The notes: generated by a model from the letters alone, not told the origin. DNA of 64,000 bases from JBGSTR01 sp963707135 (GCA_963707135.1 CAVPOY010000001.1:248001-312000), one strand, 5' to 3'. Positions 51,152 through 60,622 are shown, counted from the first letter of the stretch. Numbers and translations are program-made.

Positions 51152-53542
51152 TCAGTCGTGCGATTGGCTGCTCAGCTGCTGGCGTACCGCGAAGAGTTCG
51201 GCAAGACGTTGCTGCATCTGGCCGTTGACGGTATCCGGGGGATAGGCTCCCTGCTGATCCGGCATTCCGGCGGGCTCGCCGGTTAGCAGTTCCATGGCCT
51301 GGTCCACGTGGCGGACCGCGTAGATGCTGAATCGTCCTTGTCTGGCCGCTTCCACGACATCGTGCCGCAGCATCAAATGCTTTCGGTTGGCCTCGGGGAT
51401 GATCACGCCCTGCTCGCCGGTTAAGCCGCGGGCCGCGCAGATATCGAAGAAGCCCTCGACCTTTTCGTTGACGCCGCCGATCGCCTGCACCTCGCCATGC
51501 TGATTGACTGAGCCGGTGACGGCGATCGCCTGTCGGATCGGGACGTCGCCGATCGCGGACAGCAGCGCGCAAAGCTCGGCCAGCGACGCGCTGTCGCCCT
51601 CAACGGTCCCGTAGGTCTGCTCAAACACCAGGCTCGCGGACAGGCACAGCGGCTGGAAGCGGGCGTAGCGCCGGCCCAGATAAGCCGAGAGGATGAAGAT
51701 CCCCTTCGCGTGGATCGGCCCGCCCTGGTCCACCTCGCGCTGAATGTCCACCACCTCGCCGTTGCCGAGGCGGGCCGTGGCGCTGATTCGCACCGGCGTC
51801 CCGAAGGCATGGTCGCCGAGCTGGATGACTGAAAGCCCGTTCACCCGCCCGAGCTGTACGCCGTCGGTGTCGATCAGCAGTGTGCCGCGGATGACCTCCT
51901 GCTGCATCCGCTCGCGCAACTGGTCCAGCCGTCGGCGCCGGGCATCGATGGCCCCCTGCACGTGGTCGCGCCGGATAGTCTCGCCGGCCGATTTTCGCGC
52001 AATCTGATCGGCCTCTCGCATCAGATCCGAGAGGTTCCCGAGGTGTACCGAGAGCCGCTCGCCGTCGCCGGCCCGCCGGGCGGCCTGCTCGATCAGTCGC
52101 TCGATCGCGTCGCGGCCGAGAGGCAGCAGCCGTTCGTCGGCGCGCAGCGACGCGACGAGACGGGCGTAGAGCAGGTCGTTTTCCGCCGAGCGGGGCATGT
52201 CCTCGGCAAAATCGGCCGCGATCTTGAACAGCCGCCCGAAATCCGGGTCGTAGGCATTCAACAGGTAGTAGAGAAACCGGTCACCGACGAGTACGACCTT
52301 GACATCGATGGGGATCGGCTCGGGCTCAAGCGAGGTGGTGCTCGCCAGCGACAGCATCCGCTCCAGCGATTCGATGCGGATCTCACGCGAACGAAGGACC
52401 CGTTTCAGCGCGTTCCACGCGAACGGACTCGATAGCAGGCGCAGGGCGTCGAGCACTAGGAAACCGCCGTTCGCGCGGTGCAGGGCGCCTGGCTTAATCA
52501 GCGTAAAGTCCGTGGTCAGCGTGCCGAACCGGGCGATGTGCTCGATGCGGCCGACCAGGTTCATGTAGGTCGGATTGTCCTCGTGGACGATGGGCGCCCC
52601 GTCGACGTCGCCGTTGTCGACGAGCAGGTTTACCCGATAGCGGGTGAACGCGGGATCGTCCGGGCCAGGTGTCTTGGTGCCATCGCCCTCGGCTTGGCGG
52701 AAGAGATCGCCGTTTTCGGTCAGGTCGCTTGTGACCGCGTGCAGGTAATCGAGCACTTCAGGGAGATCCGCGTAGGCGGCCTCGAGCTCGGCCATCAGGG
52801 CGCCTACGGTGGCCTCCATGGTTGTCCGGTCAAGCTCCTTGAACCGGCGCCGCATCTCCCGCTGCCAGAGCGGGACCTGCCCGAGGGTCTTGCGCAACTC
52901 GCGCCGCAACTCCTCGATGATCGTGGAGACGCGCTGCTTCTCCTCTTCGGGCAAAGCGTTGAATTCGTCCGGCCCCAAGACCTCGCCGTCGCGCGCGGGT
53001 GCCATCGTGAAGCCGGTGGGCGTGTGAATCAGCGCGATTCCGCGCTCCGTGGCCTTCTTGCCGATGGCTTCAGCCGCGGCCTCCTCGCGCTCCTTGAACT
53101 CGCGTTGAATCGACTCCGCCTGAGCGCCGTACTCCTCGCTCTGGAATGCGGCCGGCACCGCGTTCAGCAGATCCTCCACCAGCTGACGCATCTCGGATCT
53201 CAGGTGGCGCCCCCGGCCCGGTGGCAGCCCCAGCGCTGCCGGGCGCGGTGGGTTGCTGAAGTCCGCGACGTAGCACCAGTCGTTCGGTGCCGGTGCCCGG
53301 TGTCGACAGCGCTCCAGCGTGCGGTCGATAAGGGCGTGTTTTCCGAGCCCGGCCGAGCCCATCAGATAGAGGTTGTAACCCTCGTGCGGAATGTCGACGC
53401 CGAATTCGATCGCCTCGACGGCTCGTTCCTGACCGATCGTTGAATCCAGTGGCGCGACCTGATCGCTGGTCTCGATGCCCGAACGAGCCAGATCGCAGGC
53501 GTGGTAGAGCTCGTCGGCGTGAACCGGCTTGACGGGGTCCAT
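51152..53542 (-). CDS. Lon-like ATP-dependent protease (AAA_32/Lon_C type, LonH/YcbZ-like)
   Basis: 796 residues. Walker A is GSAGLGKHALI near residue 62, Walker B lies in GGFLVLDALRLL near 365, and a long helical insertion occupies about 130-280. The proteolytic domain begins around 570: VNGLSVIQLGDHAFGTPVRI, EGDSASLAELCALL with the catalytic Ser, and GGVNEKVEGFFDICAARG with the Lys of the Ser-Lys dyad. The N-terminal LON substrate domain is absent, which distinguishes this type from classical Lon. Likely cytoplasmic; clients unknown. Downstream of a Cys-rich lipoprotein gene on the same strand. Confidence 0.92.
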   Translation of the reverse strand: MDPVKPVHADELYHACDLARSGIETSDQVAPLDSTIGQERAVEAIEFGVDIPHEGYNLYLMGSAGLGKHALIDRTLERCRHRAPAPNDWCYVADFSNPPRPAALGLPPGRGRHLRSEMRQLVEDLLNAVPAAFQSEEYGAQAESIQREFKEREEAAAEAIGKKATERGIALIHTPTGFTMAPARDGEVLGPDEFNALPEEEKQRVSTIIEELRRELRKTLGQVPLWQREMRRRFKELDRTTMEATVGALMAELEAAYADLPEVLDYLHAVTSDLTENGDLFRQAEGDGTKTPGPDDPAFTRYRVNLLVDNGDVDGAPIVHEDNPTYMNLVGRIEHIARFGTLTTDFTLIKPGALHRANGGFLVLDALRLLSSPFAWNALKRVLRSREIRIESLERMLSLASTTSLEPEPIPIDVKVVLVGDRFLYYLLNAYDPDFGRLFKIAADFAEDMPRSAENDLLYARLVASLRADERLLPLGRDAIERLIEQAARRAGDGERLSVHLGNLSDLMREADQIARKSAGETIRRDHVQGAIDARRRRLDQLRERMQQEVIRGTLLIDTDGVQLGRVNGLSVIQLGDHAFGTPVRISATARLGNGEVVDIQREVDQGGPIHAKGIFILSAYLGRRYARFQPLCLSASLVFEQTYGTVEGDSASLAELCALLSAIGDVPIRQAIAVTGSVNQHGEVQAIGGVNEKVEGFFDICAARGLTGEQGVIIPEANRKHLMLRHDVVEAARQGRFSIYAVRHVDQAMELLTGEPAGMPDQQGAYPPDTVNGQMQQRLAELFAVRQQLSSQSHD

Positions 53543-53626
53543 GGGTTCTCTCTCGGCGCCGTCGGGCGGGTCCGATACCGGTGCGATAGGGGTGGTATTG
53601 GACGCCGCGGGACTCTGCCGGGCTGA

Positions 53627-54046
53627 TCAGCCGCCGGTTTGGGAGGCGGCTACGGGTTTGGACCAGAGAGGCCGCATCTGCTTCTCGACCCGGCCACCGC
53701 AGGCCTGGAAGCAGTCGTCGTATTGCACCTCGCAGATGCGCATGTCGGGCCCCAGACAGGTGTCCGGAGGGGAGCAGTTTCCGCCGCCGCTCTTTATGCA
53801 AAGGTCGTAGTCCGCCTTCGCCGGTGCGTAGAACCTCTGGCACTCCTCTTCGCGAGCGCGTTGGCGCTGCTCGCACTGGCTCTTCGGCAACTCGCAGCCG
53901 GCGACGCAGTCCCGGCCCTCCGCGTCCGGGGGCTGGATCAGCTGCCGATCGTAGAGGCTCTCGGCGCAGCCGTTGAGCAAGACAACAAGGAGCACCGAGG
54001 CGACGGCGAAAACACGAGTCCAGGTAGAGGCGCGGGTAAGCGGCAC
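53627..54046 (-). CDS. Cysteine-rich predicted lipoprotein
   Basis: 139 residues with a lipoprotein signal (VFAVASVLLVVLLNGC). The mature part contains ten further Cys in a patterned set: RDCVAGCELPKSQCEQ, EECQRFY, DLCIKSGGGNCSPPDTC, MRICEVQYDDCFQACGG. This is consistent with several disulfides or a metal site in the periplasm. I do not recognise the family. It lies 21 bp after nhaA and 84 bp before the Lon-like gene on the same strand, so it may share a transcript with one of them. Confidence 0.65.
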   Translation of the reverse strand: MPLTRASTWTRVFAVASVLLVVLLNGCAESLYDRQLIQPPDAEGRDCVAGCELPKSQCEQRQRAREEECQRFYAPAKADYDLCIKSGGGNCSPPDTCLGPDMRICEVQYDDCFQACGGRVEKQMRPLWSKPVAASQTGG

Positions 54047-54067
54047 GGGCTTTCTCCGAATTTGCGA

Positions 54068-55459
54068 TCAGTGATGGGCCGCGTCCCGACTTGCGACGCT
54101 GGCCGCCGACGATGGCGCATCTTGCGCCCCCCGCGGCAAGAAGATGTAAAGCAGCAGCGCGCCGACTATGCCGGCGGAAACCGAGGCGAGCAGAATGCCG
54201 ATCTTGGCCTCCGCGACCAGTGCTTCATTCGTGAAGGCCAATTCGTCAATGAATATGGACATCGTAAAACCGATACCCGCTAGTGCGCTGGCGGCCCAAA
54301 TCTGCTTCCAGGTTACGCCGGTGGGCAAGCTGGCCGCACCGGACATCACGGCAATCAGGCTGGCCCCCATGATCCCGATCTGCTTTCCGACCACGAGGCC
54401 CAACACTACCCCCCATGCGATCGGGCCGGGAAAGGTGCTCAAGGTGCTGGTATCGAACGTGACACCGGCGGCAAACAGCGCGAATAGCGGGAGGATAAGA
54501 AATGCCTGAACAATGTGAAGCTGCTTCTCCATCGCGATGCCGGGTGGAATCATGTCCTCCGATGCCAGGTAGATCTGGCCGACCGCCGCGCGCTGCTCAG
54601 GGTTCTTGTTCAGGCTCTCGCGCGTAAGGTCGCAGTTCTCGAGTTTGTCGAGGTTGCGGCGCGTGGTGCTGACGAATTCATCGGGCTCGATCAGCGACCT
54701 CACCGGGATTATCAGCGCGATCAGCACGCCGGCGATGGTCGCGTGAATCCCGGATGCCTCCAGGCTGACCCAAACACCGATCATGAGTATCAAGTACGCT
54801 CCGATCTGCCGGACCCGTGCGCGGCTGATAAGATACAGCAGGACGAGGAACACGGACGCGGACAGGATCGCCAGGTAGTTGAGCTCCGCGGTATAGAACA
54901 GCGCAATTACCAGCACGGCGAGCAAATCGTCGGCAATTGCGAGCGCGGTCAGAAACACCTTGAGGCCGATGGGCACGCGTGAGCCGAACAGCGCGAGCAC
55001 GCCCAGGGCGAAGGCGATGTCGGTCGCCATCGGGATTCCCCAGCCTGCCTCGCCGGGACCGTTGGCATTGAAGTAGGCGTAGATCAGGGCCGGAACGATG
55101 GCGCCGCCGACCGCCGCGGATACGGGGAGCACCGCTCGGCGAAACGAGGAAAGCTCGCCGACCACGATCTCGCGCTTGATTTCCAGACCGACGACGAAGA
55201 AGAAGATCGCCATCAGCCCGTCCTTTATCCAATGAGCGAGCGTGTGCGAGTAACTATGCTCGCCGAAGGCAAAGCCGATCTGGGTCTTGGCCAGCGCGTA
55301 GTACTCGTCGGCAAAGGGTGAATTCGCGAGGACAAGCGCGAGCAGGGCGAAAAACACAAGGAAACCGCTACTGGCCACCTGGGAGTGCAGAAAGCGGTCG
55401 AACATGCCGTGGGCGTTCGCGTACTCGCCGGTGGCGTGCTTCTTATCCAGTTCGGTCAT
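54068..55459 (-). CDS. nhaA: Na+/H+ antiporter NhaA
   Basis: 463 residues with eleven to twelve helices. The opening MFDRFLHSQVASSGFLVFFALLALVLANSPFA is a family hallmark (its core SGFLVFFALLALVLANSP). HWIKDGLMAIFFFVVGLEIKRE and ATDIAFALGVLALFGSRVP follow, and the ion-binding Asp pair is in ALAIADDLLAVLVIALFY. The protein exchanges sodium for protons and supports growth at high pH or salt. It is longer than the E. coli form because of a mid-protein cytoplasmic insertion (about 260-300, rich in Asn/Glu/Arg) and a C-terminal tail. Confidence 0.95.
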   Translation of the reverse strand: MTELDKKHATGEYANAHGMFDRFLHSQVASSGFLVFFALLALVLANSPFADEYYALAKTQIGFAFGEHSYSHTLAHWIKDGLMAIFFFVVGLEIKREIVVGELSSFRRAVLPVSAAVGGAIVPALIYAYFNANGPGEAGWGIPMATDIAFALGVLALFGSRVPIGLKVFLTALAIADDLLAVLVIALFYTAELNYLAILSASVFLVLLYLISRARVRQIGAYLILMIGVWVSLEASGIHATIAGVLIALIIPVRSLIEPDEFVSTTRRNLDKLENCDLTRESLNKNPEQRAAVGQIYLASEDMIPPGIAMEKQLHIVQAFLILPLFALFAAGVTFDTSTLSTFPGPIAWGVVLGLVVGKQIGIMGASLIAVMSGAASLPTGVTWKQIWAASALAGIGFTMSIFIDELAFTNEALVAEAKIGILLASVSAGIVGALLLYIFLPRGAQDAPSSAASVASRDAAHH

Positions 55460-55894
55460 CGTCGGCGCTTCGTAGGGTTACCGTGTAAGTATGCGTCGTG
55501 AGCGCTCTGTAGCTTCCCCGCCCGGCGGAAAAGGGCCGCGCAATCGTGATCCGAGGCTCCCGGGACGCAACCTCATGTTCCTCGAGTCTCCCGCTCGCGC
55601 GCGGAACGGGGTGAGCGGGAAATTGTACCCATCTCCAGCGTGGGGGCCCCGGCGCAAGAGACGGTGCGCCAACGCCCAGGTTCGTCGATCACTGGTCGCG
55701 CACTTTACCATAGGCTTCAATCGGGGCGACGCGGCGACGACCCACGAGCTTCCGGCAGGCGCAGGCCCCGGCGGCATCGCGATCTATACTTGCGAATGCG
55801 TCTCGGGCCGACAGGTCGGAGCGCGATGAATCCGATTTCTTCACGACAGGTGATAATGAGAACGCATGGGTTCAATACCCGGGGGAGGCCGCCG
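55460..55894. other. Intergenic region between divergent nhaA and CBS gene
   Basis: About 435 bp with no supported gene. A TATACT at 55789-55794 could be a -10 for the CBS gene, but no convincing -35 precedes it. No repeat copy was recognised. Confidence 0.4.
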
Positions 55895-56326
55895 ATGAAA
55901 ACAGTCCGAGAAATGCTCGACCACAAGGGCCGGGATGTCTCAACGATAGGTCCGCATGCCACCGTGCGCGAGGCACTCACGCGGATGGCGGAGGAGGACG
56001 TCGGTGCGCTGGTAGTCGTCAGCGACAATCTGGTCATCGGGCTGATCTCGGAGCGGGACTACGCGCGCAAGGTGATCATCTTGGGCAAGTCGTCCCTGGA
56101 GACATCGGTCGGCGACATCATGGCGTCGGATCCCAGCTGCGTCACCGAGGGAGACTCCATAGGAGCCTGCATGCAGGCGATGACCGACAAGCGCGTTCGC
56201 CATCTGCCGGTTCTCGACGGTACCCGGCTGGTTGGACTCATTTCGATCGGCGACGTCGTGAAGACGATCATCAGCGAGCACGAGTCGAAGATCGGCGAGT
56301 TGGAGAGCTACATTTACGGGCAATAA
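55895..56326 (+). CDS. CBS-pair protein
   Basis: 143 residues consisting almost only of two CBS motifs: residues about 8-60 (TVREALTRMAEEDVGALVVV, IGLISERDYARKV) and 75-130 (DSIGACMQAMTDKRVRHLPVL, LVGLISIGDVVKTIISEHESKI). It ends ELESYIYGQ, typical of the stand-alone proteobacterial CBS proteins that bind AMP or related nucleotides. ATG 55895 follows GGGGGAGGCCGCCG. It converges with the fbpCBA operon. Unlike the protein at 47485 it has no membrane anchor. Confidence 0.9.
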   Translation: MKTVREMLDHKGRDVSTIGPHATVREALTRMAEEDVGALVVVSDNLVIGLISERDYARKVIILGKSSLETSVGDIMASDPSCVTEGDSIGACMQAMTDKRVRHLPVLDGTRLVGLISIGDVVKTIISEHESKIGELESYIYGQ

Positions 56327-56442
56327 TGGCGCTGTCCGGTGGGTACTGCCAGACTCGTATGGGCGGTCAGAGGTTTCGTGCCGGACCGGCGACGGGACTG
56401 ATCGCTCGGGCCGCTTGCAGCCGATCGCGCGCCCGGTGTCGC

Positions 56443-57489
56443 TCACCGGCGTGCGAAGACGACCAAGTGCTCCGCCTCCAGCCGGATTCCGATCTCATCG
56501 CCGACCGCGTGCCGGTGGTGACTCGCAACCAGACAGAGGACCTCTGTCCCGCTCTCAAGCTTCAGGGTGTACAGGTATTCGGCGCCTCGGAATGCCCGTT
56601 CCACGACGATTGCGCGCCGAGGGCTCGCGTCATCGTAGAGCAGATCGTCCGGGCGGATCAGAACCTCGGCGGCGGCGCCGCGCTCGAGGCCGTGGGGGCG
56701 CTGACCGGCAACCCGTCCGAGCTCGGTCTTGACCCGTTTCTCGTCGACCACGGTCGCCGGCAGGATCACGCCCTGTCCGACGAAGTCGGCGACGAAGCGA
56801 TCGGCGGGCTCGTGGTAGAGACCAAATCCGGTGTCCCACTGGCGGATCTCGCCGTGGCCGAGCACACCGATCTCGTCGGCCATCGCGAACGCCTCGAGCT
56901 GGTCGTGGGTGACCAGGATGGCGGTGACGCCGTCGCGCTTGAGCAGGTCGCGCACTTCCCGCGCGAGTTGCTCCCTGAGCTCCGCGTCCATGCTCGAGAA
57001 AGGCTCGTCCAGTAGCAGGATCTCGGGGCGCGGCGCCATGGCGCGCGCCAGCGCAACGCGTTGCTGCATGCCGCCGGAGAGTTCATGGGGGTAGGTGCGG
57101 GCAACCTGTCGCATGCCGACCAACTCGAGCAGCTCGTCGACCCGCCGCAGGCGCTCGGCCCGCGACAGCGCGCGCAGCCCGAAGCCGACATTGTGCTCCA
57201 CGCTCAAGTGCGGGAACAGGGCGAAGTCCTGGAACACCATGCCCACGCGGCGGCGCTCCGGGGCCAGCGTCATAGCGGGCGAGGAGACTCGCCGTCCGTG
57301 CAGCAGGATCTCCCCCCGACTGACGGGCTCGAACCCGGCGATCGCCCGCAGCAGCGTCGTCTTGCCGCAGCCGCTGGGTCCGAGCAGGCAGCCGATGATG
57401 CCGGCCTCCAGCCGAAAAGACACGTTGCGAACGATCGTCGCCGCGCCGTAGGCGACGCTGACCTCTCGGATCTCAAGCTGTACTGGCAT
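56443..57489 (-). CDS. fbpC: Ferric iron ABC transporter, ATP-binding protein
   Basis: 348 residues. The ATPase core has Walker A LLGPSGCGKTTLLRAI (near 34-49), Q-loop MVFQDFALFPHLSV, signature LSGGMQQRVALARAMA, Walker B EILLLDEPFSSMD and H-loop LVTHDQLEAFAMAD. A C-terminal TOBE-like domain (about 240-348) follows, as in FbpC/PotA importers. Its start overlaps the end of the permease gene by 17 bp. Substrate assignment to Fe(III) rests on the companion binding protein and the Fur-like site upstream of it. Confidence 0.9.
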   Translation of the reverse strand: MPVQLEIREVSVAYGAATIVRNVSFRLEAGIIGCLLGPSGCGKTTLLRAIAGFEPVSRGEILLHGRRVSSPAMTLAPERRRVGMVFQDFALFPHLSVEHNVGFGLRALSRAERLRRVDELLELVGMRQVARTYPHELSGGMQQRVALARAMAPRPEILLLDEPFSSMDAELREQLAREVRDLLKRDGVTAILVTHDQLEAFAMADEIGVLGHGEIRQWDTGFGLYHEPADRFVADFVGQGVILPATVVDEKRVKTELGRVAGQRPHGLERGAAAEVLIRPDDLLYDDASPRRAIVVERAFRGAEYLYTLKLESGTEVLCLVASHHRHAVGDEIGIRLEAEHLVVFARR

Positions 57490-59137
57490 CGCGGGACAGG
57501 GTGATGGATCGACTGAGGAGTATGACCGGCAGCAGTCCGGCGAGGACGATGGTCAGGGCCGCCGGGGCCGAGTCCGCCAGGCGCTCGTCGGTGGCCAGCT
57601 CGTAGGCGCGCACGGCCAGCGTATTGAAGTTGAAGGGACGCAGTATCAGGGTGGCGGGGAGCTCTTTAAGCACGTCCACGAACACCAACAGCAGCGCGGT
57701 CAGCAGACTACCGCGGAGCATCGGCATGTGAATCTTGCGCAGCACCTGCCCCGGGCGCAGGCCCAGCGACCGGCCGGCCTCGTCCATCGAGGTCCGGATT
57801 TTGCCCAGGCCCGACTCGACCGTCTGCAGGGAGATCGCCAGGAAGCGCACCAGATAGGCGAAGATCAACGCCGCCAGCGTACCGCTGAGCAACAGGCCGG
57901 TGGAAAGGCCGAACGTCTCGCGCATCCAGGCGTCGAGAGTATTGTCCGCCCAGGCGAAGGGGATGATCACGCCGATGGCAATCACCGTGCCCGGCACCGC
58001 GTAGCCGAGGCCGGCGACACGCACCGCGGCCCTCACCGGACGCACCGGGTGGATCCGCTCGCCGTAACCGAGCAGCAGCGCAATCAGCAGCGCCAGCAAC
58101 GAGGCGATGGCCGCGAGCTTCAGGCTGTTGATGACCAAACCCAGGAATTCCGCGTCATAGGCGGTATGTGCGATCCTCAAGGCCCAGGCCGTGAGCTGCC
58201 CCGCGGGCACGAGGAAGCCGAGGAGCACCGGAACGAGGCAGAACAGCATCGCGCCGGCGGTTTGCCACCCGGACAACCGGTGGCGGCGTATCGTCTGTTG
58301 GCGCCGACTGGTGTGATGGTAGCGGGCCTGACGGCGCGAGAGACGCTCCAGGGCGATAAGGACCAACACGAATCCGAGCAGGACCGCCGAGAGCTGGGCC
58401 GCGGCCGGGGCGTCTCCGAGCCCGTACCAGGTCCGGAAGATGCCCGTGGTGAAGGTCTGCACCCCGAAGTATTGCACCGTTCCGTAGTCGGCGAGCGTCT
58501 CCATAAGGGCCAGCGAAAGGCCCGCGGCGATGGCCGGCCGGGCGAGCGGCAGGGCCACCGAAAGAAACGTCTTCCAAGGACCGTTACCTAGCGTACGGCT
58601 GACGTCGAGCACACAGAGCGACTGGCTCAGGAACGCGGCCCGCGTGAGCAGATAGACGTACGGGTACAGCACCAGGGACAGCATCAGGGCGGCGCCGGGC
58701 AGCGAGCGGATCTCCGGGAACCAGTAGTCCCCGTAGCCCCAGCCCGTGAGGTCCCGCAGGGATGACTGTACGGGGCCGGCGAAATCCAGCATTCCGGTAT
58801 AGGTGTAGGCGATGATGTAGGCGGGCATTGCCATCGGGAGCAGCAGCGCCCACTCGAACAGTCCGCGACCCGGGAACTGGCACATGCTGGTGAGCCAGGC
58901 CGTACCGACACCGCCGATCAAAGTCCCGACGGCCACGCCGAGCATCAGCAGTAGCGAGTTCGTGACATAGTCCCGAAGGACCGTGTCGGCGAGGTGGCGC
59001 CAGGTGTCACCCGCCGGCACGAATAGAAAGCCGACGATCACCAGTACGGGCAGGGCGAGCAGCAGCGCCACGGCGACCGTGCCGCTCGACCAGATGGCAC
59101 CGTGTCTCGTTGGGATGGGGGTAGGCGTCAGCCTCAT
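57473..59137 (-). CDS. fbpB: Ferric iron ABC transporter, fused permease
   Basis: 554 residues from ATG 59137. It is a duplicated permease with about twelve helices in two six-helix halves. Each half has an EAA loop: one ends EWALLLPMAMPAYIIAYTYTG, with SRTLGNGPWKTFLSVALPLARPAIAAG, and the second has EAGRSLGLRPGQVLRKIHMPMLRGS. This fused arrangement is typical of FbpB/SfuB. An upstream in-frame start (59227) adds a Pro/Arg-rich stretch and is unlikely. It forms an operon with fbpA upstream and fbpC downstream. Confidence 0.92.
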   Translation of the reverse strand: MRLTPTPIPTRHGAIWSSGTVAVALLLALPVLVIVGFLFVPAGDTWRHLADTVLRDYVTNSLLLMLGVAVGTLIGGVGTAWLTSMCQFPGRGLFEWALLLPMAMPAYIIAYTYTGMLDFAGPVQSSLRDLTGWGYGDYWFPEIRSLPGAALMLSLVLYPYVYLLTRAAFLSQSLCVLDVSRTLGNGPWKTFLSVALPLARPAIAAGLSLALMETLADYGTVQYFGVQTFTTGIFRTWYGLGDAPAAAQLSAVLLGFVLVLIALERLSRRQARYHHTSRRQQTIRRHRLSGWQTAGAMLFCLVPVLLGFLVPAGQLTAWALRIAHTAYDAEFLGLVINSLKLAAIASLLALLIALLLGYGERIHPVRPVRAAVRVAGLGYAVPGTVIAIGVIIPFAWADNTLDAWMRETFGLSTGLLLSGTLAALIFAYLVRFLAISLQTVESGLGKIRTSMDEAGRSLGLRPGQVLRKIHMPMLRGSLLTALLLVFVDVLKELPATLILRPFNFNTLAVRAYELATDERLADSAPAALTIVLAGLLPVILLSRSITLSRDASTA

Positions 59138-59275
59138 GTTCCGGCTCTGAACGGGAAACCACACGGCCGCGGCCGGAGGGCGAGCCGGTAGCCTTAATCG
59201 CGGGCGGAGTTCGTCCGCGCGCGGCAAGGTCTCCGAAGCCGCGCGCGGATTATCGGCGTTGTCGGCACTCCGCGT

Positions 59276-60304
59276 CTATTTCCAGCCCGAGCGGTCCATT
59301 AGTCGCACGGCGTCGGCGTTCAGCTCGCCGAGCCGCGCAAGATTGAGCCCATCCGCCTTGAACTCACCCCAGCTTGCGAGCAACTCGCTCGCGGGGACAT
59401 CCGGGCGCACCGGATACTCGCCGTTGACCTCGGCGTACCACTGCTGGGACTCGGGATTGGCGAGGAACTCGATAAGCTTGACCGCCGCTTCCTTGTGGGC
59501 CGCGGATCGTGTGACCGCGGCGCCGCTGACGTTCACATGGACGCCGCGCCCCTCCTGGTTCGGCCAGAATACCCCGACGCGCTCGGCGGCTGAGATCTGG
59601 TCGGGGTCGCCGGAGGTCAGCATGCCGGCGAGGTAATAGGTGTTGGCGATCGCGATGTCGCATTCGCCGGCGGCGGCGGCCTTGATCTGGTCGCGGTCGC
59701 CGCCCTTCGGCGGTCGGGCGAGGTTCGCAACCAGGCCGGTCGCCCACTTCTCGGTCGCTTCGGCACCGTTGGCGGCGATCAGCGAGGCCACCAGCGATTG
59801 GTTGTAGATGTTGTCCGACGAACGGATACAGATCCTGCCTTTCCACGCCGGGTCGGCGAGCGCCTCGTAGGTCGAGAGATCGGTTGGCTCGACCTTGTCC
59901 TTGACGTAGATGATCGGCCGCGCGCGCACCGTCAAACCGACCCAGTGACCGTCCGGATCGCGGTAGCTCGTGGGGATCGCCTCGGCGAGGGTATCGGAGA
60001 CGAAGGGTTGGGTGGAGCCGGCCTCCTTGGCCCGGTGCAGCCGGCCCGCGTCGGCCGTCAGCAGCACGTCGGCCGGTGAGTTGATGCTCTCGCTCTGCAG
60101 CCGCTGGAGCAGGGCGTCGTCCTTGCCGGTGACTAGATTCACGCGAATGCCAGTCTGCTCGGTAAACCGATCGAGCAGCGGCTTGATGAGGTTCTCCTGG
60201 CGGGCGGAGTAGAGATTGACTTCGTCGGCCGCTGCGAGTGGCAGAGAGAGGGCGGTCAGCAGCGAGATGGCGAGGACCGCGAAGTTGACAAAGGGCGTGA
60301 TCAA
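59276..60304 (-). CDS. fbpA: Ferric iron ABC transporter, periplasmic binding protein
   Basis: 342 residues with a signal peptide (LAISLLTALSLPLAAA). The mature protein opens with VNLYSARQENLIKPLLDRFTEQTGI, the class signature of FbpA-like iron-binding proteins. IANTYYLAGMLTSG supplies the conserved paired Tyr that bind Fe(III), and GVFWPNQEGRGVHVNVSGAAV the final strand. ATG 60304 is followed on the promoter side by a Fur-box-like palindrome at 60369-60387. It delivers periplasmic iron to FbpB/FbpC. Confidence 0.95.
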   Translation of the reverse strand: MITPFVNFAVLAISLLTALSLPLAAADEVNLYSARQENLIKPLLDRFTEQTGIRVNLVTGKDDALLQRLQSESINSPADVLLTADAGRLHRAKEAGSTQPFVSDTLAEAIPTSYRDPDGHWVGLTVRARPIIYVKDKVEPTDLSTYEALADPAWKGRICIRSSDNIYNQSLVASLIAANGAEATEKWATGLVANLARPPKGGDRDQIKAAAAGECDIAIANTYYLAGMLTSGDPDQISAAERVGVFWPNQEGRGVHVNVSGAAVTRSAAHKEAAVKLIEFLANPESQQWYAEVNGEYPVRPDVPASELLASWGEFKADGLNLARLGELNADAVRLMDRSGWK

Positions 60305-60363
60305 GGCGGGTGCACTCCAGAGTCTTGGGGTTTTGGAACGTGGCAGACGAAGCCGACAGTCAA

Positions 60364-60392
60364 ATGGTAATGCGAGCGATTCGCATTAACAA
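60364..60392 (-). promoter_or_regulatory. Predicted fbpA promoter overlapping the Fur box
   Basis: On the minus strand TTGTTA (60392-60387) and TACCAT (60369-60364) are separated by exactly 17 nt, a good sigma-70 arrangement, 60 bp before the fbpA start. The Fur-like palindrome fills the spacer, the expected position for repression when iron is plentiful. Confidence 0.5.
60369..60387. promoter_or_regulatory. Fur-box-like palindrome between fbpA and sufB
   Basis: AATGCGA-GCGAT-TCGCATT is a perfect 7-5-7 inverted repeat closely resembling Fur operators of the AATGCGAATGATTCGCATT type. It is embedded in the fbpA promoter and ends about 15 bp upstream of the predicted suf -35, so iron-dependent control of both operons from one site is plausible. 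Confidence 0.62.
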
Positions 60393-60401
60393 CCGTTCGT
60401 G

Positions 60402-60431
60402 GTGAAAAATAGCGGAACATCAGAATATAAT
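60402..60431 (+). promoter_or_regulatory. Predicted sufB promoter
   Basis: TATAAT at 60426-60431 is a perfect -10 hexamer. GTGAAA (60402-60407) at 18-nt spacing is a moderate -35. The resulting sufB leader would be about 235 nt. Confidence 0.42.
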
Positions 60432-60508
60432 GCACAGCTTGATCGCTGTCCGCCGGCTGGGATCGACCTTGAAATGCCGCTCCCCGGATCGAACTCCTCC
60501 AGGCGTGG

Positions 60509-60622
60509 GAAGCGCGAGGTGGAAGTTGAACTCCTGGGCAGTCTGACCAGGGCCGGTAGGCGATCTAAAGACGCGAGTTTTTCGACTTCCACGCGTAGCG
60601 GGGTGTTGAAACGCACCCCGAA
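60509..60622 (+). other. suf leader with two inverted repeats
   Basis: GTGGAAGTTGAA (about 60522-60533) is inverted, with one mismatch, as TTCGACTTCCAC (about 60584-60596). A second hairpin CGGGGTG...CACCCCG follows at about 60599-60620. In RNA these would enclose the leader ahead of sufB. No rrf2/iscR/sufR regulator gene precedes sufB, so the leader could be regulatory; nothing stronger can be said. Confidence 0.35.
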
